This document shows, in pieces, positions 1-6,557 of a stretch of 64,000 nucleotides of DNA. The DNA comes from Acidimicrobiaceae bacterium (lineage in GTDB: Bacteria > Actinomycetota > Acidimicrobiia > Acidimicrobiales > UBA8190). The stretch lies in contig PLZB01000086.1 of the NCBI GenBank assembly GCA_003151955.1, forward strand, positions 33,041 through 97,040, read 5' to 3'. Every line of letters starts with the position of its first letter. The stretch's first letter is position 1. The notes under the pieces were generated by a model, which saw nothing but the letters and a program-made list of their open reading frames with translations, was not told the origin of the DNA and made no database searches. The position numbers and the translations under genes are program-made.

Positions 1-18
1 ATCAGATCCCTTCCCCAC

Positions 19-177
19 TCATTCCGTGCCGGAGAGCCGGCGGTTGATCCGGCCGATCTCCTCCACGAAACGTCGGCGGGTCGGATGCTCCATGTCCAAG
101 ATGGCGTCCAGCGACCAGTGGAAGTGGTAGGCGACGTACGCAGTCTCCTCGTACAGACGGTCGGCTGCGTACGTCAC
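19..177 (-). CDS. DUF6760 family eCIS-associated small protein
   Basis: A 52-residue protein beginning VTYAADRLYEE, with a YHFHW segment, then a charged helix that ends NRRLSGTE. I recognise this as the DUF6760 pattern, a tiny conserved component of phage-tail-like contractile injection loci; its structural role is not established. The GTG start overlaps the stop of the upstream chaperone-like gene (GTGA), so translation is probably coupled. The purine-rich AAGGGA just beyond its stop, at the window edge, could be the ribosome binding site of the next eCIS gene to the left. Confidence 0.8.
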   Translation of the reverse strand: MTYAADRLYEETAYVAYHFHWSLDAILDMEHPTRRRFVEEIGRINRRLSGTE

Positions 178-653
178 GATTCCCCCAGGCGACCACCGGC
201 CAGCTCGACCGAGAACCGTTCATGGCAGGCCGGGCAGGAGACCGCGGCCCGGGAATGCCCCTCTGAGTTGATCCTGCGGTAGAGATCCTGGAGGAAGGCC
301 AGGTCGGAGGCGAAGAACCGCTCGACCACCCCGGCGTTGATCTCGTCGCCCTCGAGGTCCCCCAACGCCGTGATGACCCGGGCCAGGAGCACGACGGTCA
401 GGTAGGGGGGATTCTCCCGGACCCGGTCGTCGTGGAGGGGCAGCAGCTCGTCCCGGGCCGTGGCCAGGCGCATGGTCCCGTTGCGGTGAACGGCCCCCGA
501 GAAGTCGACGAAGCCCCGTGGCAGGACGAAGTCGAATTCGGTCTGCAGGACGTGGCGCGGCGCCTCCCTGACGGGCTCCACCGCGACCGGTGGGGCCGCC
601 GCCACCTCCTCGCCGGCGTCATCAACGGGAGCTGGGGCGGGGCCCCGTCGCAT
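174..653 (-). CDS. T4 baseplate-hub-chaperone-like eCIS protein
   Basis: A 159-residue soluble protein. After a variable N-terminal 35 residues it has a conserved core starting near LQTEFDFVLPRG, then FVDFSGAVHRNGTMRLATA, and a C-terminal CPAC half zinc-ribbon. In eCIS loci a protein of this size sits between the tube gene and the DUF6760 gene and is usually assigned to the T4 gp26/gp28-like baseplate hub assembly chaperone group; I infer the same role here. The ATG shares one base with the tube gene's stop (TGATG), and the stop overlaps the next start, so tube, this gene and DUF6760 form one translational unit. The family call rests on context plus the core motif. Confidence 0.65.
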   Translation of the reverse strand: MRRGPAPAPVDDAGEEVAAAPPVAVEPVREAPRHVLQTEFDFVLPRGFVDFSGAVHRNGTMRLATARDELLPLHDDRVRENPPYLTVVLLARVITALGDLEGDEINAGVVERFFASDLAFLQDLYRRINSEGHSRAAVSCPACHERFSVELAGGRLGES

Positions 654-1105
654 CAGCTCGTCGCGACCGGCTCGAGGCCCTCGTGGGAGATCGTCAGCTT
701 CTCCGTCAGGACCGAGGTGTCACCGGCCCGGAGGGTGCCGTACTCGACACTCTTGGCCCAGCCGTTGTGGAACTTGAAGGCCTGGACCGGCGTGTTCATG
801 TAGTCGTAGATCGTGATCTCACCGTGCTTGCGGGCCCCGGGCATGTCGCCCTCGAAGACCTGCTTGATCCAGGTGTGCCAACCCCGGTTGCCGGTCACAC
901 CACGGGTCAGGGTGATCTCGCCCGCCTTCTTGCGGCCCGGGAGCTTCTTGTTGATGTACTTGCCGTCGAAGGTGTTGTGCTTCAGCTCGATGGCGTCGAC
1001 CTCGAGCTTGAGGCCCGTGATCTCTTGGATCTCCCGGATCTCGATGCCGTCGATGGTGAGACCGAACGACCAGCCGACACCGGTGTCAAATTCGGGAAGA
1101 GGCAT
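653..1105 (-). CDS. eCIS inner tube protein (T4 gp19-like)
   Basis: 150 residues, the usual length of a contractile-tail inner tube subunit. It starts MPLPEFDTGVGWSF and shows the family's alternating strands with IREIQEITGLKLEVDAIELK, a GEITLTRGVTG strand and a C-terminal KLTISHEGLE. The protein should polymerise into the rigid Hcp-like tube that the sheath drives through the target membrane. A good ribosome binding site (AAAGGGAG) lies 8 bases before the ATG. The gene follows the sheath gene directly, as in Afp/PVC and Streptomyces systems. Only one tube paralogue is present in this window; a second may lie to the left. Confidence 0.92.
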   Translation of the reverse strand: MPLPEFDTGVGWSFGLTIDGIEIREIQEITGLKLEVDAIELKHNTFDGKYINKKLPGRKKAGEITLTRGVTGNRGWHTWIKQVFEGDMPGARKHGEITIYDYMNTPVQAFKFHNGWAKSVEYGTLRAGDTSVLTEKLTISHEGLEPVATS

Positions 1106-1151
1106 GTGTCACTCCCTTTCTGCAGGAGGGTTCTGAACCGATGGACTGGGA

Positions 1152-2675
1152 CTACTCGGCAACCAGGGCGGCGCCGCCGGAGAACTGCGACATCCGGAAG
1201 ATGACGAACTCGGCCGGCTTGACCGGGGCCACGCCGATCTCGCAGACCACCTGGCCGGCGTCGATGCCCTCGGCCGGGTTGGTCTCGTCGTCACACTTCA
1301 CGAAGAAGGCCTCGTCCGGCGTGGAGCCGAACAGGGCGCCCTTGCGCCACTCGTTGACCAGGAAGCCGGCGATGGTCCGACGGATCTTGGCCCAGAGGTT
1401 GCGGTCGTTGGGCTCGAAGACGACCCAGTCCGTCCCGCTGAGGATGGACTCCTCCAGGTAGTTGAAGAGGCGCCGCACGTTGATGTACCGCCACGCCGCG
1501 TCGCTCGACAGGGTGCGGGCGCCCCAGACCCGGATGCCCCGGCCCGGGAAGGCCCGGATGGCGTTGATGCCCACCGGGTTGAGCAGGTCGTGCTCGCCCT
1601 TCGTGATGTTGATCTCGAGGGAGATGGCCCCCCGGACGACCTCGTTGGCCGGCGCCTTGTGGACGCCCCTGGTGTCGTCGTTGCGACCCCAGATCCCGGC
1701 CATGTGGCCAGAGGGCGGCACGAAGATGTTCTGGCCGGAGGCGGGGTCCATGACCTTCACCCAGGGCCAGTAGAGGGCGGCGTACTTGGAGTCGTAGCCG
1801 GCCTTGTCGACCCGCCACTCGTGGATCTGCTGGGCGTTGAGCCCGGGGGGCGGGTCGAGGATGGCCATCCGGTCGCCCATCAGCTCGCAGTGGGAGATCA
1901 TCCCGAGCTGGACGGCCTGGACGCCCTCGAGGTCGATCAGACCTCGCTGGTAGGCGCTCATGAGGTCGGGGACGCTCACCATGGTGACCACGTCGACGGC
2001 CTCGAGACCGCCGAAGCCGGTCCGGTCGGCAGAGCTGCCCACGTAGTCGGCGGCGCCGAGGTTGGCCGGGGCCTGGGAGCCGCCGCCGCCGAGGCTCACC
2101 GAGCCACGGGCGACCGACTCGACGGCGGTCTTCGAGGTCTCCTCGACCTTGATGAGGGTCGAGGTGGCGTTGACGACCGTGACGACGTTGGTCCGACCCT
2201 TCTTGACCGACACCGGTTCGAAGCTCTCGGCCACGGCACCGTTGCGCTTGACCACGACCTTGAAGCTGTCCTCGGTGCCCTCAGTGCTGTCGGCGATCTC
2301 GACCGCGATGTCGTTGCCCTCGGCCCCGGCCTCGATGGCGGAGATCCGATAGGCGCCCAGGTTGGCGTCGGTGCCCGAGGTCAGCTCGGCCACGGCCGAC
2401 TGGTCGGTGCCGCTGGCCCCGATCCGGACGATGTAGCAGAGCCCGCCGCCGTTCTGGAAGTAGGCGTAGACGGCGTGGGCCAGGTAGGTCCCCTCGAGGA
2501 ACTCCCCGAACGTCTTGGCGTACTGGCTCCAGTTCGTCACGAGCGTCGGCTCGTTGAACGGACCCTTCTCGGCCAGGCCGACGAAAGCGGCCACCGCCGT
2601 TCCAACGCCCTCAATGGGACGAGAACCAGCCTCGAGCTCCTCGACGTAGACGCCGGGAGACAGGTACGTGGGCAT
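1152..2675 (-). CDS. eCIS contractile sheath protein
   Basis: 507 residues with both conserved ends of the phage tail sheath family. The N-terminus MPTYLSPGVYVEELEAGSRP and TAVAAFVGLAEKGP form the strand-exchange region. The C-terminal domain runs from WGARTLSSDAAWRYINVRR to GVAPVKPAEFVIFRM. The middle (about residues 110-230) is a variable surface insertion rich in strands. The protein wraps the tube and contracts. Start ATG has AGGAAGGA upstream. One sheath gene is present here, where Afp/PVC-type loci carry two or three. The 135-base gap upstream contains a GAAA-loop hairpin (see separate entry). Confidence 0.95.
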   Translation of the reverse strand: MPTYLSPGVYVEELEAGSRPIEGVGTAVAAFVGLAEKGPFNEPTLVTNWSQYAKTFGEFLEGTYLAHAVYAYFQNGGGLCYIVRIGASGTDQSAVAELTSGTDANLGAYRISAIEAGAEGNDIAVEIADSTEGTEDSFKVVVKRNGAVAESFEPVSVKKGRTNVVTVVNATSTLIKVEETSKTAVESVARGSVSLGGGGSQAPANLGAADYVGSSADRTGFGGLEAVDVVTMVSVPDLMSAYQRGLIDLEGVQAVQLGMISHCELMGDRMAILDPPPGLNAQQIHEWRVDKAGYDSKYAALYWPWVKVMDPASGQNIFVPPSGHMAGIWGRNDDTRGVHKAPANEVVRGAISLEINITKGEHDLLNPVGINAIRAFPGRGIRVWGARTLSSDAAWRYINVRRLFNYLEESILSGTDWVVFEPNDRNLWAKIRRTIAGFLVNEWRKGALFGSTPDEAFFVKCDDETNPAEGIDAGQVVCEIGVAPVKPAEFVIFRMSQFSGGAALVAE

Positions 2676-2781
2676 AGAGAGAGTCCTTCCTACGCGACCG
2701 TTCGCCTCTGAACATCAGCATCGTCCCAGCAGAACGGCCCGGGCCACCATCGCCAAGGGGCGCGCCTGAGGGAAGGTGCCG

Positions 2782-2797
2782 CTGCCCTTTCGGGCAG
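2782..2797 (-). promoter_or_regulatory. GAAA-loop hairpin / YTGCCCGAWR element, copy 1
   Basis: On the minus strand this reads CTGCCC-GAAA-GGGCAG, a perfect 6-bp stem closed by a GNRA-type tetraloop. It begins 14 bases after the DUF4157 stop and lies about 105 bases before the sheath start. No T-run follows, so it is not a classic terminator; attenuation, mRNA processing or a protein-binding site are alternatives. The same core recurs in the other eCIS intergenic gaps. Confidence 0.5.
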
Positions 2798-2810
2798 TCG
2801 GGCAGGAGCG

Positions 2811-3494
2811 CTACCCCTCTTCGGAGTTGCTCTCCTCTTCCTCACCCTCACGCTGGAGGGCGAGGGTCTGGACCTCCTCCTCCTCCTCACGCTGGACGAC
2901 GGGGGTGGAGACGCCGGCCACGGAGCGCTGGGCCACGGCTCCGGACATCACCCGCTCGGCGGTGCGCTCGGCCTCCTGCTCGAAGCGGTCGGAGGGATCG
3001 GAGATCTTGATGCCGCCGCCGGCCGCCGTTCCGTCCACGGGGCCGGAGCGCTGCTGGACGACATGGGTCAGCTCATGGGCCAGGGTGCGCTGGGCCGAGG
3101 GGGTTCCGGGCTGGAAGTGGTTGGGATGGACGACGACGTCACTGCCGACGGTGTAGGCGGCGGCCTGGACGGACTCGGCCGAACGGGCGTCGACGTGGAG
3201 GCGGACGTCGCCGAAGTCGGCACCGATCTGCTGCTCCATGGCGGCCCGGGTGGTGGAGTCGAGGGGCGAGCCGCCGCCCTTGCCGACGATGTCCTTGACG
3301 GGGGAGTCCTCCTCCTCGCGCTGGAGGTAGGCGCTGGTGCCGGCGTTGCCGACGGAGCGCTGGAGACCGAGGACGGAGCGGGGGTCGAGGGCCCGGCGGT
3401 CACGTCGGGCCGACTCGGGACCGGCGGCCTGCTCGGACTGCTTGGCGGTGGACCGGGCCGGATCGGCCAGCTCCAGTTCCAGGTGATCGTGCAT
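2811..3494 (-). CDS. DUF4157 (eCIS core) putative metallopeptidase-like protein
   Basis: 227 residues. The DUF4157 domain spans roughly 78-160 with the zinc-protease signature HELTH (His140, Glu141, His144) followed by VVQQRSG. Downstream, DRFEQEAERTAERV offers acidic residues that could supply a third zinc ligand. DUF4157 is a hallmark of eCIS loci, where it is often fused to or located beside toxins; whether it cleaves cargo or helps loading is not settled. The flanks are low in complexity and carry three LQR/VQR-E-E motifs (near 58, 201 and 214) plus LQRSVGN at 44-50. No toxin domain is attached. A strong purine-rich ribosome site (GGGGAAGGGG) precedes the ATG. Confidence 0.88.
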   Translation of the reverse strand: MHDHLELELADPARSTAKQSEQAAGPESARRDRRALDPRSVLGLQRSVGNAGTSAYLQREEEDSPVKDIVGKGGGSPLDSTTRAAMEQQIGADFGDVRLHVDARSAESVQAAAYTVGSDVVVHPNHFQPGTPSAQRTLAHELTHVVQQRSGPVDGTAAGGGIKISDPSDRFEQEAERTAERVMSGAVAQRSVAGVSTPVVQREEEEEVQTLALQREGEEEESNSEEG

Positions 3495-3516
3495 CGGGAC
3501 CCCTTCCCCTCTAGCT

Positions 3517-5742
3517 TCAGACCTCGCCTGCGATGGACTCGAACCATTCCCCGAACTCGGCCTCGACGGAGAGCCGGCCGAGCTTGCGGTACTCCCTGTG
3601 CACGGCCCGGATCATGTCGGCCATGGTGACCTCGCCGTCCTTGGCCGCCGCCAGGTAGGCGGCGGTGAGGGCGATGCTCCTGATGTTACCGCCCGAGAGC
3701 TCGAAGGACCCGGCGCAGAATTCGAGGTCGACGTCAGGGGCGAGGGGCACCGAGGGTCCGAGGCACTGGCGCCAGAGGACCAGGCGCTGGGTGGGGTCGG
3801 GGAAGGGGAAGTCGATGAGGGCGTCGAGGCGGCGGGTGAAGGCCTCGTCGACGTTGGCCCGGAGGTTGGTGGCCAGGATGGCCAGGCCGTCGAAGGTCTC
3901 GATCCGTTGGAGGAGGTAGGCCACCTCGATGTTGGCGTAGCGGTCGTGGGCGTCACGGACCTCGGAGCGCTTGCCGAAGATGGCGTCGGCCTCGTCGAAG
4001 AGGAGGACGCCGTTGACGCCGTCGACCTCGGAGAAGATCCGCTCCAGGTTCTTCTCGGTCTCCCCCACGTACTTGTCGACGACGGTGGCCAGGTTGATGG
4101 TGTAGAGCTCGATCCCGAGGGCGCCCGCCACGACCTCGGCCGACATGGTCTTGCCGGTACCGGAGTCCCCGGAGAAGAGGGCGGTGACCCCCCGGCCCCG
4201 TCCCCCGCCCGGCCGCATCCGCCACCGGTCGAGGACCTGCTCCCGGGTGTGGACCCGGCCGGCGAGCTCGTGGAGGAGCTGGAGGGTGAGGGGTGGGAGG
4301 ACGAGGTCGTCCCAGCCCACCGCGGGGTCGATCCGGCGGGCCATCCGCTCCAGGCCGGCGGCGTTCTGGGAACGGGCCCCCATCCGGACGTGGCCGGCGT
4401 CGATGGGCTGGCCGGTGAGGACGGACTGGAGGCGGGTGGCCTCGCCGGCCCGGGCCACCTGCTCCGGGGTGAGGCGGAACTCGGCCACCGCCTCGGAGAG
4501 GTCGAGCTCGTCGGGGAGGTCCCGGCCCAGAGCCACCCGCCAGGGCTCGAGGCGCTCGGCGGTGGAGGGCTGGGGGGCCTCGACGAGGAGGGGGACCCGA
4601 CGGCTCCAGATCGGGTCCCAACCGGAGCGGCCCAGGAGGACGACGACGGTGGGGAGCTCGGCGAAGGCCCGGACGGCGGCCCGGGTCCGGGGGTCGACGT
4701 GGTCGCCGAGGGCTTCGAGGGGCCCGGCCACGAGACCGGCGCCGACGAGGCGGGCCTCACGGGCCGCGGCCCGGGCCACGGCAGCGACATCGGCGTCGGG
4801 ATCGAGTCGCTCGAGGTCGAGGCTGAGGGTGCCCATCCCGACCGTGGCCAGTGCGGCCGAGGCCAGGGCCCGGCCGCTCGAGCCGGGCTTCTCCCGGACG
4901 TAGACGAGCTGGGTCCCGGCCCCGAGGGCCCGGGCCAGGGGGGCGGCGTCGACGGCGACGGGGGGGGAGGGGGGGACGAGGAGCGCGGCCAGGTCGCTGT
5001 CGGGGCGGTCGTCGCCGAGGAGGTGGATGGCGACGCGGTCGGGGACCCGGAGGGAGCGGGTCAGATAGGGCCGGTCGGACTCCTCGACGAGGACGAGACC
5101 GCCGTCGAGGAGGGGGGCTCCGGGCCGGAGCCGGCTGCGGCCGGCTGGGGCCCCCGAGGGCGGCCCGACGAGCTCGAGGGCCAGCCCGATGGTGGCGCGG
5201 CGGCGGGTGACGTCGTCGTTCAGGTAGCCGTAGAGGCGTTCGAAGCGGCTGTCGAGATCGGGGGCGAGGGCGACGACCAGGAGGTCGACGTCGGTGGGGC
5301 TGAGCCCGAAGAATCGCTCGAGGGATCGGAGCCGGCTGGGCCGGCCGGCGGCATCGGCCCGGTCGACGGCCTCCTCGACGGCGACCCGGGCCGCCAGGAG
5401 GTCCGAGGCGGGGGCCTCGAGGGCGGGCCAGCCACCGGCCAGGAGACGGTCGGCGTCGCCCTCGGAGATGTAGAGGCCCCGGAAGGCGTCGTCGGGGTCG
5501 GGGTCGACAGCCCGGCGGGCTGCCACCGCCGCCCGAACCTGGTCACCGAGGAGGGCGAGACGGGCGGCGAGGTGGCCGGCGGCGGCCGGTGACCCCTCCT
5601 CGTCGGGGCGCGGGGGGACGGAAACCGTCGTCGAGGTGGCTGGCCGGGCCGGGGCGGTTCCGGCCGGCGCCGGCTTGGCTCGGGCCGGCTTGGCCCCGGG
5701 GGGCCGGGAGGCGGTGGAGGGGCTGCCTCCGGCCGGGGTCAT
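3517..5742 (-). CDS. eCIS AAA+ ATPase (Afp15/Pvc15-like)
   Basis: 741 residues. A Pro/Ala-rich linker (1-50) precedes a helical region and a degenerate first ATPase-like domain (about 270-400, no Walker A). The active AAA+ domain has Walker A GDSGTGKT (525-532), Walker B LLFDEAD (580-586), sensor ATN (624-626) and arginine-finger candidates R637/R638. This is the CDC48/FtsH-type ATPase present in nearly all eCIS loci, thought to act in particle assembly or cargo loading. The start was set at the ATG overlapping the DUF4255 stop (ATGA); a longer in-frame extension upstream would run through that gene and is rejected. Confidence 0.93.
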   Translation of the reverse strand: MTPAGGSPSTASRPPGAKPARAKPAPAGTAPARPATSTTVSVPPRPDEEGSPAAAGHLAARLALLGDQVRAAVAARRAVDPDPDDAFRGLYISEGDADRLLAGGWPALEAPASDLLAARVAVEEAVDRADAAGRPSRLRSLERFFGLSPTDVDLLVVALAPDLDSRFERLYGYLNDDVTRRRATIGLALELVGPPSGAPAGRSRLRPGAPLLDGGLVLVEESDRPYLTRSLRVPDRVAIHLLGDDRPDSDLAALLVPPSPPVAVDAAPLARALGAGTQLVYVREKPGSSGRALASAALATVGMGTLSLDLERLDPDADVAAVARAAAREARLVGAGLVAGPLEALGDHVDPRTRAAVRAFAELPTVVVLLGRSGWDPIWSRRVPLLVEAPQPSTAERLEPWRVALGRDLPDELDLSEAVAEFRLTPEQVARAGEATRLQSVLTGQPIDAGHVRMGARSQNAAGLERMARRIDPAVGWDDLVLPPLTLQLLHELAGRVHTREQVLDRWRMRPGGGRGRGVTALFSGDSGTGKTMSAEVVAGALGIELYTINLATVVDKYVGETEKNLERIFSEVDGVNGVLLFDEADAIFGKRSEVRDAHDRYANIEVAYLLQRIETFDGLAILATNLRANVDEAFTRRLDALIDFPFPDPTQRLVLWRQCLGPSVPLAPDVDLEFCAGSFELSGGNIRSIALTAAYLAAAKDGEVTMADMIRAVHREYRKLGRLSVEAEFGEWFESIAGEV

Positions 5743-6452
5743 GGGGTGGTGGCGCGACGGCCCCGCCTGATGCCTCCGCCACCGCTGGCCGCCGCGGCCG
5801 CCTCGGCGTCGGCCAGGGCCTGCTCGGCGGCCCGGCCGATGTCGCCGGGGGGCAGTCCCCCACCGACCTCCTCGCTCTGGCCGGCGTCGCCGTGCATGCC
5901 GGCCACGAGGGGCTTGACGGGGGGCTCGGCGGCGGGCTCGCTGCCGACCACCATGGGGGCCCGGACCACGAGGTCCAGGGAGGGCTTGAGCTCGCCGCCG
6001 AGGGCGGACCAGACGTCGGAGATCTGGCGGTTGTCCGGGGGGGGCTTGGCGATGTCGAGGCCGACGGGCATGGCCAGGAGGGCCGTGTCGCCGACCAGGA
6101 GATCCTCGGGGAGGACGGGATGGGTGAGGAAGGCCTTGAGGAGGAGCGAGAGGAGGCGGTGCTCGTCCTCGGGACGCTGGGTCCACACGGTGACGAGGTA
6201 GGAGAGCTTGAAGTAACGGGGGGGGAGGTGGTGCTCGAGGATCTTGCCGTTCTCGTCCCGGAAGTCGTAGGTCCCGCTCTGGCGGGCCCTGACGTCCTCG
6301 CGGATGTCGTAGAGGTAGACGTCCACGGTGGGGGTGTTCCGGCGGGAGGCCCAGTCCTTGGTGGGCGCGTCGAAGACCACCTCGGCGCCGGAACCCTCGA
6401 GGGCCTCGCGCTTCACGAATGCCTTGAGGGACTCGTCGACCTCGTGGATCAC
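5739..6452 (-). CDS. DUF4255 tail-terminator protein (Afp16/Pvc16-like)
   Basis: 237 residues. The N-terminal 180 carry the DUF4255 pattern: MIHEVDESLKAFV, then VDVYLYDIREDV, PPRYFKLSYLVTVWT and EDEHRLLSLLLKAFL. The family caps and terminates the tube-sheath assembly at the end away from the baseplate (Afp16). The last 50 residues are Gly/Ala-rich and low in complexity, ending in a basic RRGRR patch, and look like a tail rather than part of the fold. The stop overlaps the ATPase start. The gene follows the big regulator after a 105-base gap that holds a copy of the YTGCCCGAWR element. Confidence 0.9.
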   Translation of the reverse strand: MIHEVDESLKAFVKREALEGSGAEVVFDAPTKDWASRRNTPTVDVYLYDIREDVRARQSGTYDFRDENGKILEHHLPPRYFKLSYLVTVWTQRPEDEHRLLSLLLKAFLTHPVLPEDLLVGDTALLAMPVGLDIAKPPPDNRQISDVWSALGGELKPSLDLVVRAPMVVGSEPAAEPPVKPLVAGMHGDAGQSEEVGGGLPPGDIGRAAEQALADAEAAAAASGGGGIRRGRRATTP

Positions 6453-6520
6453 TCTTCAGACCCTGCCAGCCTGGTCCCGGCGGTCACCGTCCGCTGTGCA
6501 GGCCTTCGGGAGGCTGGGAT

Positions 6521-6534
6521 TGCCCGATGGGGCA
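6521..6534 (+). promoter_or_regulatory. YTGCCCGAWR element, copy 2 (inverted repeat)
   Basis: TGCCC-GATG-GGGCA, a 5-bp inverted repeat preceded by T, about 70 bases upstream of the DUF4255 gene and 24 bases past the stop of the MalT/SARP regulator. It is the second of five intergenic copies in the eCIS block. It could be an operator for the structural operon or a weak terminator for the regulator gene. Confidence 0.45.
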
Positions 6535-6557
6535 GGAGGGACGAGGGCCATGGAGCG

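Noticed and set aside
2..223. 73-codon minus-strand frame overlapping the DUF6760 gene
   Set aside because: No family similarity; the other frame gives the recognisable DUF6760 protein with a coupled GTG start.
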